37,297 nucleotides of DNA from Bradyrhizobium sp. Tv2a-2 (GTDB taxonomy: Bacteria > Pseudomonadota > Alphaproteobacteria > Rhizobiales > Xanthobacteraceae): NCBI RefSeq assembly GCF_000472425.1, contig NZ_AXAI01000041.1, positions 1-37,297 of the forward strand, written 5' to 3'. A model generated the notes under the pieces. That model did not search any database and was not told the origin of the DNA. It saw only the letters and a program-made list of their open reading frames with translations. This document shows positions 24,606 to 33,777 of the stretch, one piece after another; the stretch's first letter is position 1; the number at the start of each line of letters is the position of its first letter. Both the position numbers and the translations under genes were made by a program.

Positions 24606-25502
24606 TTAAATTTTTCTCGGTTTCGCACGCACGAAAAGGCCGTAAGGCCGGATCGTGAGCACAAGCGCCATGACGGCATAAATTACAAATAGCTCGACCT
24701 GCGGGATTAAGTGAACTGTGGCAGCACGGCATATTCCGACGATCAATGCTCCGGCGAGTGCACCTTCGATCGACCCCATGCCCCCGATGGCCACCACCGC
24801 GAACGCGAGCACGATCACCTCGACTCCAATTCCGAGCGTCACTGCAATCTTCGGCGCCATGATCGCGCCTCCAAGTGCACCGAGCATCGCACCTATCGCG
24901 AAAGTCACCGCGAACACAACTTTTACATTGATGCCGAACGCCGCAGCGGTCTCGCGATCAAAAATCACCGCGGTTAGCAACCGTCCGTAACGCGTGAATT
25001 TCAATCCCCAATAGCATGCTGCGGCGAGCACCGTTGCGATCGCAATCAAGCCGAGATCGTAATTCGACAGGACGAGTTCGCCGATCTCAATATTGCCCGC
25101 GGCAAGTAGCGGCTGATAAGCGGCATACGAGCCGGGGCCCCAGACCAGGATGACCACGTCTTCTAGTATGAGAAAAGCAGCGTAGGTGACCAATACCATC
25201 ACCACTTCGTCCCTGCCATATACCCATCGCATGATGCCGCGCTCGAGAATGAGCCCGAGCACGAGCCCAAGACCCATCGCAAAAAGAACCATCAGTAAAT
25301 ATCCGCCAGCCTCTGGCAGCCCTCGATTAAAATAGATGCCGACGGCGCTCGCCGCGCCATAGGCACCGAATGTGTAGAACGAACCATGCGCAACATTCAG
25401 GATTTTCATGACACCGAAGATCAGCGTCAAACCGATGGCAACGATGAACAAGTAGGCGGCGTAGACCAACCCGTCGATCAGAACGGCAAAAGCGCTCAGC
25501 AC
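24606..25502 (-). CDS. livH: branched-chain-type ABC importer permease, LivH
   Basis: The 298-residue inner-membrane protein has about eight hydrophobic segments and the LivH signature LIDGLVYAAYLFIVAIGLTL, then IFGVMKILNVAHGSFYTFGA near residue 28-47. The C-terminal half has AFAVVAIGGMGSIEGALAGA, the permease loop that meets the ATPase. The start is GTG at 25502 with no strong ribosome-binding site. It follows the substrate-binding protein gene by 79 bases and overlaps livM closely. Confidence 0.9.
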   Translation of the reverse strand: MLSAFAVLIDGLVYAAYLFIVAIGLTLIFGVMKILNVAHGSFYTFGAYGAASAVGIYFNRGLPEAGGYLLMVLFAMGLGLVLGLILERGIMRWVYGRDEVVMVLVTYAAFLILEDVVILVWGPGSYAAYQPLLAAGNIEIGELVLSNYDLGLIAIATVLAAACYWGLKFTRYGRLLTAVIFDRETAAAFGINVKVVFAVTFAIGAMLGALGGAIMAPKIAVTLGIGVEVIVLAFAVVAIGGMGSIEGALAGALIVGICRAATVHLIPQVELFVIYAVMALVLTIRPYGLFVRAKPRKI

Positions 25503-25581
25503 CGAAATGTACCGGCGTGGGCGTCGAACGGCACCGTGGATTTACTATGGCCCGGTCGACGGAGGAATCGGAGTTTGCTAC

Positions 25582-26895
25582 CTAACACTTTGCGCCCTTC
25601 ATGCCGTCCTTAATCCAGTCGTCGGCTTTGAGGCCAGCTGGCGGGTTCACGCACTCGGCGGGAAAGCGCACGACGTCGACAATCTCAGGCTCATTCTTCT
25701 CCTTGTTGAAGCGGTAGGTGCCGTAGGCCGTCTGAGAGATGCCTTGGTGTCCATCGCCGATGGCAAGCTTAACCGAGCCTGACGGCCCCTCAAACTCAAT
25801 GCCCTTGAATGCAGCTGCCACCTCATCCGTGGTCGGCTTCGCTTCGCCCGTCTTGGCCTTCTCGTAGGCGAGTTTCAAGCCAAGGAGCGACATCGCCATT
25901 TGATACGCGGGGTACGTTGGCGGGATGCCGTAGCGATCGGAATAGATCTTCTGGAACCAGCGGTTCAATTCGCTGTCTGGCGCAAGCGGACCGTTCGTAC
26001 CGCGGGCACCAATGATGGTGCCGTTCGGCATCTTGTCGCGCAGGCGCCAAATCGCGGTTTCTCCCGTCGTCGAGAGGATCGTCATGCGCTTATCCAGCGC
26101 ACGTGCCTGTTCTTGATAGATAAATGCCTCAAGGTCGCCATCATAGAAGCTCGTGTGCAGCACCTGCGATTTTGACGTCAGAAGCGTAGAAATCTCCGCC
26201 CCGTATTCGCCCGCGAACAGCTTCGGAAAAAGCACCTTGTCCACGGCCATTTTGGGCGCCAGCACCTCCATCGCGGCAGCGAAGTCTCGCCAGGAGTCTT
26301 GGCCCCAGGCGTAGTTCTGGTTGAGGCCGGAATAGCTGGTGATATCGCTTTTCTTGGCAAGCAGGTAGCGCGCGGCCGCAACGTTATCCATGGTCGCGTG
26401 TGGGCTGACACGGAAGACGTAGGCCCGCGGCTTTTCCTCAAAAATGCGGGGCGTCCCGCAATCGTAGAACACGGTCAGTGCTTTTAGCTCTTCCGCTACT
26501 GGCGTAACCGCGAGACAACTGCCTGACGAGACATATCCAACCACGGCATCAACTTGGTCGCGTTGCACGAGGTTGCGAAATTCAGTGACGACGTTGGCCG
26601 TGGAGCCTGTTTCATCAATATATTTCGCATCGATGGTGCTGCCGCCGAATCCGACCTTGTTGAAGGGCGTCGGCACCTTTCCCGCGTTCATGGTCTCGAT
26701 CATGATTTCGGCACCGTTGCGTCCGGGAATACCGAACGGCGCGGCGGCAGGTCCAGTCAAAAAGCTAACAATGCCCAGCTTTACTGTTGCGCCGGGCGGC
26801 GCCACGTTCTGCGCCTGTATGGGAGCAACGTCCAGCAATGAAAACAGCACAAACCAGAGAAAGGCGTGTCCTGGCGTCCTTACTGCAAACAACAT
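25582..26895 (-). CDS. ABC importer periplasmic substrate-binding protein, LivK-like
   Basis: The 437-residue product has a signal peptide (AFLWFVLFSLLDVAPIQAQ, residues 11-29) and the type I periplasmic binding fold used by branched-chain amino acid, amide and urea importers: VKLGIVSFLTGPAAAPFGIP, NLVQRDQVDAVVGYVSSGSC, VFRVSPHATMDNVAAARYLL, LNQNYAWGQDSWRDFAAAME. GGAGGGAGGGAG upstream of the ATG is a strong ribosome-binding site, as expected for the abundant binding protein. Three or four cysteines (Cys near 127, 145, 420 and 437) are unusual. The ligand cannot be told; the dapA-type neighbour suggests an amino or keto acid derivative. Confidence 0.9.
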   Translation of the reverse strand: MLFAVRTPGHAFLWFVLFSLLDVAPIQAQNVAPPGATVKLGIVSFLTGPAAAPFGIPGRNGAEIMIETMNAGKVPTPFNKVGFGGSTIDAKYIDETGSTANVVTEFRNLVQRDQVDAVVGYVSSGSCLAVTPVAEELKALTVFYDCGTPRIFEEKPRAYVFRVSPHATMDNVAAARYLLAKKSDITSYSGLNQNYAWGQDSWRDFAAAMEVLAPKMAVDKVLFPKLFAGEYGAEISTLLTSKSQVLHTSFYDGDLEAFIYQEQARALDKRMTILSTTGETAIWRLRDKMPNGTIIGARGTNGPLAPDSELNRWFQKIYSDRYGIPPTYPAYQMAMSLLGLKLAYEKAKTGEAKPTTDEVAAAFKGIEFEGPSGSVKLAIGDGHQGISQTAYGTYRFNKEKNEPEIVDVVRFPAECVNPPAGLKADDWIKDGMKGAKC

Positions 26896-26980
26896 TGTCG
26901 CTCCCTCCCTCCGAGAGCCGACTTCTGGCTCTTAGTATCAGTCCGCAATATGCATTACTTAGTATTAGGTAGCACGCAAC

Positions 26981-27928
26981 CTAAGCTGCGCTGCTCTTTG
27001 CCATTTCGTCGACAAAGCCAGACTCCATGAGAGCTTGACGGACGCGTGCGACCTCGACGCGATCAAGCTTTACTAGCGGCGGTCGTACGACAGCGCGAGG
27101 CAGCCTTCCAAGTTGCACCAGCGCTTCCTTCATGCGGTTATGCATATTCACCCACGGCTCCGCGTAAAAACAGCGGGCCAAGGGTTCGATGCGCTCGTTC
27201 AACTGCCTAGCTTCCGTAAGATCGTTAGTTCGGACGGCCTGGAAGAGTTGCGCCTGTAAATCGGATATCACGCTGCCGCTTCCAGACAGCAGGCCATTGC
27301 AACCGAGCACCAGTGATGCAAACAGCCATGCACTGTGCGTCGTCAGCACGTTAACGGGCCGCGCCAAATGCTGAAGCGTGCGAATGTGCCATTCATGATG
27401 CGCTACATTGCCGATCCAGTCCTTAATGGCCGATAATGATGGCACCTCCTCGCACATGCGCAGCAGCGTGTCCTTCGGATAACCTTGTCCGGTCGACAGC
27501 GGGTACTGAAATGCGATCAGCGGCAGGTCCGTAGCGCTTGCGACTTGTTTGAAGTGGGTCAGCGCCATCTCTGGAGATTGTCCCAGCGTGAACGGGCCAG
27601 GAGGGAACACAAGTAGCGCCGACGCACCGCCTTCCATCGCCATGCGGGCGATGCGCGCCGCTTCTAGACTGCCATCGGCCCATATGCCGTTGATGATCGG
27701 GATGCGGTTCCCAACTTCGTCTCGAGCAATGTCGAGCACGCGGCGCTGTTCATCAAAGGTGCATGAGCCCACCTCAGTCGAGTGCGCATTGATCGTTATT
27801 GCGGAGATGCCCGGCGTACCAGCGACGTGTCGCAGATGCTTGCGAAAGCTGGGCTCATCGATGGCGAGGTCGGTATTGAACGGTAGCAACACCGCCGGAA
27901 TAACACCATGGGGAACATAGGCCGACAT
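26981..27928 (-). CDS. dihydrodipicolinate synthase / N-acetylneuraminate lyase family enzyme
   Basis: The 315-residue cytosolic product is a Schiff-base TIM-barrel aldolase/hydrolyase. The lysine that binds the keto acid is Lys169 in SLSAIKDWIG, and the tyrosine that relays protons is Tyr142 in LIAFQYPLS. The usual GTTGE loop is replaced by NAHSTEVGS (residues 48-56), which argues against lysine biosynthesis DapA and for a catabolic paralogue acting on a sugar acid or hydroxy-keto acid. Length is typical. It is the first gene of the same-strand importer operon, 85 bases before the binding protein gene, and probably acts on the imported compound. Confidence 0.88.
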   Translation of the reverse strand: MSAYVPHGVIPAVLLPFNTDLAIDEPSFRKHLRHVAGTPGISAITINAHSTEVGSCTFDEQRRVLDIARDEVGNRIPIINGIWADGSLEAARIARMAMEGGASALLVFPPGPFTLGQSPEMALTHFKQVASATDLPLIAFQYPLSTGQGYPKDTLLRMCEEVPSLSAIKDWIGNVAHHEWHIRTLQHLARPVNVLTTHSAWLFASLVLGCNGLLSGSGSVISDLQAQLFQAVRTNDLTEARQLNERIEPLARCFYAEPWVNMHNRMKEALVQLGRLPRAVVRPPLVKLDRVEVARVRQALMESGFVDEMAKSSAA

Positions 27929-28479
27929 CAGTACCCGCCTGCGTTCGTTCGATGTTTGTTTGTGTAAGTAATCCGATGAGAACTATTGTTGTCAACTGCG
28001 GAGCACGAGCTGCTTGGTGCCACGCAGGATACGAACCATTTGTGTAACGGCATCCCTTTGCCGCGGTAACGTTGGTCAGCAGTAGTGACCTTTAGCTTCC
28101 GTCATCAACGTGACGGCCGCTTGCGGCTCCAAGTGTCTGTCTGAACCTCGCTTGGGACGGAAGCGACGTTGAATTTGTAGAAGCAGGTATCAGGTCAGGC
28201 CGCCCACAATTTCCTCCGTCATGAGCCGCATCCGTTCCTTTTTTTCTCCGGTGAAGCGATAGTTGAACCGGAGCAAGCATGGCGCTTGGCAACATCGACG
28301 CAATGGCTAGCAGTGTAACGAACCCTCGTCGGGCGATTTCCGAAATCGTTGGTTCTCAAACCGACTTCAAAAGGTCGGTCACACCAAAGCTACCCCGAGT
28401 TTCCCGTCCCCGGCAGATGCCGGTGCGTCATTGCGGCGCATGCCTGTTAGAGCCAAAAGCGCTGTTTCGGCTGTCAGCC

Positions 28480-28570
28480 GATTACTTCCGGTCCGCCACA
28501 ATGAGCCGACATTTGTCGTGTCCGACGGCATGTCGCAAACGGGCCAATAGCTCACGTTCACAAGCAGCAG
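28480..28570. repeat. dispersed intergenic repeat, copy D
   Basis: ACTTCCGGTCCGCCACAATGAGCCGACATTT, then GTCCGACGGCATGTCGCAAACGGGCCA, matches copy G at 36165-36300 (ACTTCCGGTACGCCCCGATGAGCAGACATTTT, then GTCAGTCGGCATGTCTCGAACGGGC) at most positions over about 75 bases. Confidence 0.7.
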
Positions 28571-28794
28571 CGAACTCAACGGCTCCTTAACGGAGGCGTC
28601 GCGAAGCATGGATGCCAGGAGCAAGGGCTTCGCCGTTACTATGCGGCCCGTCGCTGGATGTTGCCGGCTGCGTCCCGAATAACTTCATACACGCGCCGAG
28701 GCTGCGAAAGCATCGGCACTGATGAGACGGCGTGCAGCCCCCACGTTCTGACCCTACCATGTCCGCATCGGCGTCACGCGTAAAAAGAAATAAA

Positions 28795-28925
28795 ACCGAC
28801 GTCCGCTTGGGGTCAAAACGCGAAGAACTCAAACTGAGCAAATCCAGTCCGCTATGCCCTCCTGAGCGGACCTCAATGTGAGGCCCCCCACTTCGCTGAT
28901 GGGCCATTTGCAGACTCATGCGGCG
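28795..28925. repeat. dispersed intergenic repeat, copy E
   Basis: GACGTCCGCTTGGGGTCAAAACGCGAAG, then GTCCGCTATGCCCTCCTGAGCGGACCTCA, then GGGCCATTTGCAGACTCAT. The middle part is a near-palindrome (GTCCGCT...AGCGGAC), related to copies C, F and H. It adjoins the ABC_sub_bind remnant. Confidence 0.65.
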
Positions 28926-28936
28926 CACAATGCGTG

Positions 28937-29160
28937 CTATTCGATCACCTCATTGGCCGCGCTGACCAACCCATCGGAAATACTCAAGTCGAATGCCTTC
29001 TGTTTTGAGGTTGATGACAAGCTCGAGCTTGGTCGCCTGCATGACCGGTAGATCAGCGGGCTTCTCGCCTTTGAGTATGCGCCCAACGTAAATGCTTGCT
29101 TGGCGCCACGCCTCATTCTGACTATGCCCAGCTAAGCCGCAGCGACACGCGTGGTGATGG
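28937..29160 (-). pseudogene. remnant of an ABC_sub_bind-type substrate-binding protein gene
   Basis: One frame reads CGLAGHSQNEAWRQASIYVG, then RILKGEKPADLPVMQATKLE and LVINLKT, the conserved C-terminal part of ABC_sub_bind (COG2984) proteins. After NLKT the family ending continues in another frame as KAFDLSISDGLVSAANEVIE and a TAG at 28937, so one base has been gained or lost in the AAAACA run near 29003. The N-terminal three-quarters of the gene are missing. It is a dead fragment lying between copy E and the mechanosensitive channel gene. Confidence 0.75.
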
Positions 29161-29374
29161 TCCCGGTTGCGTGGTCGACGTTGTCGCGAAACGACGGCCT
29201 GCCGCGCAGGGTCGGATTCGTGGCCCCGCCGGGCTGAATCGATATTCACGCACCAGCGTGGCTGACCACGAAATCGCACATTTGAGCCATTGTCTGGCCA
29301 TCAAGTTTTCGGAGACGGCTGAGCGGAATTGCCGTCAGGATCGAGGAGTACCATCGGATATGGGAGAGCAGCCG

Positions 29375-31975
29375 ATGATCCGTCGACTGTGGTTCGTAGC
29401 GTGGGCATTGAGCCTCTTTTCCCTGCTGGTTGTAGCCGGCGCTCAGGCTCAGACCGCACAGGCGCCGACATCGCCCAATCCAGATGTGGCTTCGCAGGCC
29501 GGTTCTCCGTCCGGTGCGCAAGCCACCGCGCAACCAGCAAAACCGCCTGCCGCTCCGCTCAACACGGCCGAGATCGTCGCACGTGCCAACAAGAGTGTCG
29601 GCGTTGACATCGAGAAGCAGATCGCGGGCTGGCAACAGGAGCTTTCGGGCCTGGAGAGCGACCTGCAAAAGCCGGGCTTGCGTTATTCGGAACTGAACGA
29701 CTTCCGTGACAAGCTCCAGCGCGTTCGCAGCGAGATTGGGAGCTTGCGAACGCATCTTGAACCTGCACTCGCGGCCGCCAAGGACCAATTGGGCCTGCTC
29801 GGGCCGGCGCCGGCCGCCGGTCAACCACCCGAGCCGGACGACGTAGCACGAAGTCGGGCTGACCGGAGCTACTACCTCGGAGTGTTGACCGGAGGTCAGA
29901 AAGAGATCGACTCCGCCAACCTGCGCATCGAAAAGCTTATCGATACCATCCAGGACATCCGTCGAAAGAATTTCGCGACGCGCCTGTTGCAGCCGGTCCC
30001 TGGCATCTACTCGTCTGAGACCTGGTCGAGAGTGCCGGACTATGTCCCATTGGCCACATACCGCGTTCGCGACATCATGGCCGACTGGTGGGGCAGTCTC
30101 GGCGATCAGGACGAGGTGTTGCTCGTCGTTTTCGAAGCCGGACTGCTACTGCTCGGGCTCGCTGTTGCCGCCTCCTACGGAACCTGGCGGTTGCGCCGCC
30201 GGCGGACCGAGGACGTTGATCAACCCTTCTGGCGGCGGGCTGCGGTCGCCGGCGCCATCGCCTTGCTGTGGATATTGCCGGTCGTGGTGCCGATCGCTTT
30301 CCTCTACGGGATCGTCGCCGACATGCACCAACTGCCTAAACGCGTCGATTGGCTGCTGTACTCGACTGCGCAATCAATCATCACCGTTCTCGCAGTCAGC
30401 GTGCTTGTCATCAGTGCGTTCGCGCCGCGGGTACCGCATTGGCGACTGGTTCCTGTCTCTGATCGCACAGCACGTCGGATTTGTGGGCTCCTTCTGGCGC
30501 TCGCAATCGTGTACGGTGTGACCACGTTGCTCTACATGGTCACTCGCGTCGTGCAAGCCCCCTTTGCGCTGACAGTCGCGGTCGCACTTCCGTCGAGCCT
30601 GCTTGTGGCCGGAATTATCGTTGCCATTCTTCTTACGCCGCTGGAGGGGCAGCACCAGGACCGAACCCTCTCACCGCGGCTGCTCGGCGTGCTGCGGGTC
30701 CCTGTTTGGATCGCGGTCGTCGCGATCGTCGTATCGGCGCTTGCCGGGTACTTGGCGCTTGCTCGGTTTCTCGCGCAACAATTGGTCGTGACCGCCTCCA
30801 TTATGGCGTTTTCCTACCTGCTGCTGCTGTGGGTTGATGGACTGATGCAGGGCCTGGGCGACGACCACGCGACGACGGGCCGCTGGCTCTGGGGGAGCTT
30901 TGGTGAGCAACACCGGCGGCACGAGCGGTTGCTTCTGCCGATAGGCCTGTTCCTCAAGGCTATTGTCATCATACTGTCCGTGCCCCTCATTTTGCTCCAG
31001 TGGGGTTACAGTTGGCCGGACGTCTACGACTGGTACACGCAGCTCTTCTTCGGTTTCCGGGTTGGCAACACCCAAGTATCCATTGCGGTGCTCCTCGCGT
31101 CGGTGATCGTGTTTGGGCTCGCCTATGGCGCCGCGCGACTTTTCCAGGGCTGGCTCGATGAGCGGGTCCTCAAGGCAGCGGGTATTTCGGGCGGCCTCCG
31201 CGATTCGATTCGCGTTGGAGTGGGATACGGCGGCGTGGTTGTCGCAACGCTTGCGGCCTTCTCTTACGCAGGCTTCGACCTGTCGAATCTCGCGATCCTG
31301 GCGGGCGCATTCTCCGTCGGAATCGGTTTCGGTCTCCAAAGCATCGTCAACAATTTCGTGTCGGGGCTAATCCTTCTGGCTGAGCGCCCCATCAAGATCG
31401 GTGACTTGGTCGTCGTCGGAGGCGAAGAAGGTTATGTTCGCAAGATCAGCGTTCGTTCGACCGAGGTCGAGACGTTTGAGCGAGCGAGCGTTGTGATTCC
31501 GAACTCCTACTTCATCACGGAGAAGGTGAAGAACTGGACGTTGCGCGACAACAAGCGTCGCCTCGCGATCCCGGTTAGGGCTGCGAATGGCTCCGATCCG
31601 CGGGCGGTCAAATCGATTTTGCTCAAGGTCGCGCAGGACCATCCCAGTGTCCTGACACTGCCTGCACCGTCCTTCGATTTTGAAGATTTTGGGTTAGACG
31701 GCCTCACGTTCAAACTCTACGTCTTTGTCGATCTGAACGCGGGTGGCAACGTGGCCGCTGATCTAAGGATCGCCATCTTGGAAGCCTTCCAGGAGGCTGG
31801 GATCACGATCCCGTCCCGGCAGACGGAGGTCACGCTGCAGACCATCGACCTGTTGCGTGAGACGGCGCAATATCTCTCAAGTGACGCTCATAAGACAAGG
31901 GTCGAAGCCAAAGGGCCTGCTGCAGGGCAGCTTGCCAATCTACCAAGACAACCGGCAAATCTCGTCAGACCCTAG
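29375..31975 (+). CDS. large mechanosensitive channel, MscS family with DUF3772-type N-terminus
   Basis: The 866-residue inner-membrane protein releases solutes on osmotic down-shock. It has a signal peptide (LWFVAWALSLFSLLVVAGAQ), a periplasmic helical region (about 70-225; IEKQIAGWQQELSGLESDLQ) of DUF3772 type, about ten membrane segments, then the MscS pore and beta domain: FSVGIGFGLQSIVNNFVSGL, ILLAERPIKIGDLVVV and VVIPNSYFITEKVKNWTL, followed by the alpha/beta C-terminal cage. The ATG at 29375 has GGGAGAG six bases upstream; an in-frame ATG at 29360 with GAGGAG further away is also possible. Upstream codons back to 29096 lie in the pseudogene and are not part of the protein. Confidence 0.9.
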   Translation: MIRRLWFVAWALSLFSLLVVAGAQAQTAQAPTSPNPDVASQAGSPSGAQATAQPAKPPAAPLNTAEIVARANKSVGVDIEKQIAGWQQELSGLESDLQKPGLRYSELNDFRDKLQRVRSEIGSLRTHLEPALAAAKDQLGLLGPAPAAGQPPEPDDVARSRADRSYYLGVLTGGQKEIDSANLRIEKLIDTIQDIRRKNFATRLLQPVPGIYSSETWSRVPDYVPLATYRVRDIMADWWGSLGDQDEVLLVVFEAGLLLLGLAVAASYGTWRLRRRRTEDVDQPFWRRAAVAGAIALLWILPVVVPIAFLYGIVADMHQLPKRVDWLLYSTAQSIITVLAVSVLVISAFAPRVPHWRLVPVSDRTARRICGLLLALAIVYGVTTLLYMVTRVVQAPFALTVAVALPSSLLVAGIIVAILLTPLEGQHQDRTLSPRLLGVLRVPVWIAVVAIVVSALAGYLALARFLAQQLVVTASIMAFSYLLLLWVDGLMQGLGDDHATTGRWLWGSFGEQHRRHERLLLPIGLFLKAIVIILSVPLILLQWGYSWPDVYDWYTQLFFGFRVGNTQVSIAVLLASVIVFGLAYGAARLFQGWLDERVLKAAGISGGLRDSIRVGVGYGGVVVATLAAFSYAGFDLSNLAILAGAFSVGIGFGLQSIVNNFVSGLILLAERPIKIGDLVVVGGEEGYVRKISVRSTEVETFERASVVIPNSYFITEKVKNWTLRDNKRRLAIPVRAANGSDPRAVKSILLKVAQDHPSVLTLPAPSFDFEDFGLDGLTFKLYVFVDLNAGGNVAADLRIAILEAFQEAGITIPSRQTEVTLQTIDLLRETAQYLSSDAHKTRVEAKGPAAGQLANLPRQPANLVRP

Positions 31976-32621
31976 GCTTGTTGCGAACGCGATCGAAACC
32001 TTGCACTTTCGACGATAGACTCGAGGCTTCGCTGAAATAGCTGGAGAACCAAAACTCCTCGGTCACGGCAGAGCCGTACGAAGTCAAGGGCGCACAAAGG
32101 CCGCCTGACGCTCGGCGAGCTATATCAGCGAGCGGGCCCTCAATCAAAATGCACCCGATAGGCCGATCATCGTTACGCCTGCGGGCCATGCTAATGCGTG
32201 CATTGACGAGGGCCCCAAAGAGCGCGGTGGAACCATTTACGGACTGATCGACCGATGAGAGGCTGAACGTCCGCGGTGGGTCCAGGTTCAGAAATCGAGC
32301 GCTGCCTCATCTATCGTCTGGTCTGCGCTGAAAGGCAAACCTGGCCTAAGTCAGCACCGTCGCCAAAACCCTAGTCCGAGATGAAGGTGGGCTTTCTGTA
32401 TTTAATTCCAGCTTTTTGCGAATGAACCAGGGAGACCGGTCCACGAAACTTTACCTCCAGACTTTTAGCCGCCCCCTATCTTCTCGTCCGGCTAATGAAT
32501 CACCTCGAGAGCGGCCTTAGCGAGTGGGCCTAATCCGAGAGCTCGTCCGCTTTTCGCCAAACAGCGGACCTCTCCACCAAGCCGCCGATAGTCGCCCAAG
32601 GGCCAAAACCGGCAGTACGTC
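31976..32621. other. 646-base stretch without a confirmed gene
   Basis: A minus-strand frame is open from about 32305 to 31974 (roughly 110 codons) and has a faint look of a class III cyclase tail (LFGALVNARISMARR, then LADIARR and KVQGFDR), but no start site or catalytic residue is supported. The right end holds repeat copy F. No terminator with a clear T-run was found after the channel gene. Confidence 0.35.
32540..32612. repeat. dispersed intergenic repeat, copy F
   Basis: CGTCCGCTTTTCGCCAAACAGCGGACCTC has the same near-palindromic GTCCGCTTT...AGCGGACCT core as copies C, E and H, and is followed by a GGGCCAAAACCGGCAGTACG tail. It ends just before the stop codon of the oxidoreductase gene. 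Confidence 0.5.
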
Positions 32622-33596
32622 TCAGGCGATTTCGATGACCATCTTTCCGCCTGCCTCGTTCGCTTCCATCACGCGGTGCGCCTCGCGGATCTGGTCGAAC
32701 TTGAAGACCCGCGCCGGCTTCGCCTTGAAGCGACCGGACGCCGCCTTTTCTGCGATCATCTGCAGTGGAACGTCCGAGAGCGGGAAACCGGGTAAGCCGA
32801 AATGAAAGGCCGCGAAGAACGTCAGGTAGACGCCGCTGTTCATCTGCGCGAGCGGATTGAAATCCTTCACCGGAGCGAGCCCGCCGAGCCAGCCAGCGAT
32901 GCAGGCGCGCCCATAGCGCGGAAGCATCGAAAGCGAATCCACGATCACGCTATTGCCGATGAGATCCAGCACGCGATCGAGCTTGCCGGTTTCCGGGAGA
33001 CGCTGCGAAAGATCCGGCCCTTCGATCTCGCAGCGGCTGACGCCTAGCGCTTCGAGAAACGGGAAGCGTTCGCGCTGCCGCGTCGTCGCGATGACCTTCA
33101 CACCCGCGTCGACAGCGAGATTGATTGCCGCTTGCCCGAAGGCCGATGTAGCGCCGCGGATCAGCAAGGTCTGGCCCTTTTCGATCTCGAGGTTGCGGAA
33201 GAGGCACGTCCAGGCGGTTGCGTAGCTTTCCGGGAGCGCCGCGAGCTCGGTCCACGGCATATCCACGTTGACTAGCGTGACGACGTCGACCGGCACTTGC
33301 GTGTATTCAGCATAGCTGCCGTTGATAGTCCGCCCCATGCCACCCATCATCGCCGCAACCTTTGCGCCGACGGGAAACTCGCCGCCTGGACAGGATTTCA
33401 CGATGCCGACGCACTCCAAGCCGATCACATTGGCGTTCTCGGCCCATTCGCCGCGGCGCATATGCATCTCGGCGTGGTTGACGCCGAAGGCCTTGATCTG
33501 AATGACGACGTGACCCGCCATTGGCTCCGGCTCGGGAATATCCCTGTAGACGAGCTTGTCCAGACCACCGAACCCTTCCAGTACGATCGCGCGCAT
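32622..33596 (-). CDS. zinc-independent quinone-oxidoreductase-like MDR enzyme
   Basis: The 324-residue cytosolic enzyme belongs to the medium-chain dehydrogenase/reductase superfamily. It begins MRAIVLEGFGGLDKLVYRDI, has the GroES-like region (VIQIKAFGVNHAEMHMRRGE) and a nucleotide-binding fold with LLIRGATSAFGQAAINLAVD near residue 145. The cysteine and histidine ligands of zinc alcohol dehydrogenases are absent, so an NADPH:quinone or enoyl reductase role is more likely. AGGAGAAAGG before the ATG at 33596 decides the start; the longer frame from 33656 has no such site. It lies downstream of the SDR and SnoaL-like genes on the same strand. Confidence 0.88.
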   Translation of the reverse strand: MRAIVLEGFGGLDKLVYRDIPEPEPMAGHVVIQIKAFGVNHAEMHMRRGEWAENANVIGLECVGIVKSCPGGEFPVGAKVAAMMGGMGRTINGSYAEYTQVPVDVVTLVNVDMPWTELAALPESYATAWTCLFRNLEIEKGQTLLIRGATSAFGQAAINLAVDAGVKVIATTRQRERFPFLEALGVSRCEIEGPDLSQRLPETGKLDRVLDLIGNSVIVDSLSMLPRYGRACIAGWLGGLAPVKDFNPLAQMNSGVYLTFFAAFHFGLPGFPLSDVPLQMIAEKAASGRFKAKPARVFKFDQIREAHRVMEANEAGGKMVIEIA

Positions 33597-33777
33597 TTTG
33601 CCTTTCTCCTGATGATGAGTGCGATGGCCTCCATGCGGTGAGAGGAAGCCATTCATTTACAGTTGGGAGCGTCGGCGACGCGGGGCGCGCCGAGCTGATG
33701 GCCGCCGATTTGCTCGACGGAGCCAAATTGACGTTATCCGATAATCAATCACGCCCCCCCGTGCGTAGGCGACGAAC

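Larger units (their letters stand above)
27929..28936. other. 1 kb gene-free stretch with repeat blocks
   Basis: Upstream of the importer operon no protein gene is supported. The operon promoter must lie at 27929-28100 but no clear boxes were recognised. From about 28400 the DNA consists mainly of dispersed-repeat copies D and E, whose translations (for example VSYWPVCDMPSDTTNVGSLW) resemble those of copy G near 36250 (LLPVRDMPTDTENVCSSGRT). Confidence 0.5.

Noticed and set aside
28092..28590. Small open frames on both strands upstream of the importer operon
   Set aside because: They overlap repeat copy D, and translations such as PVCDMPSDTTNV recur in copy G, so they are repeat sequence, not genes.
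29096..29359. N-terminal extension of the mechanosensitive channel
   Set aside because: The added residues come from the ABC_sub_bind remnant region read in another phase, and the signal peptide begins after 29375.
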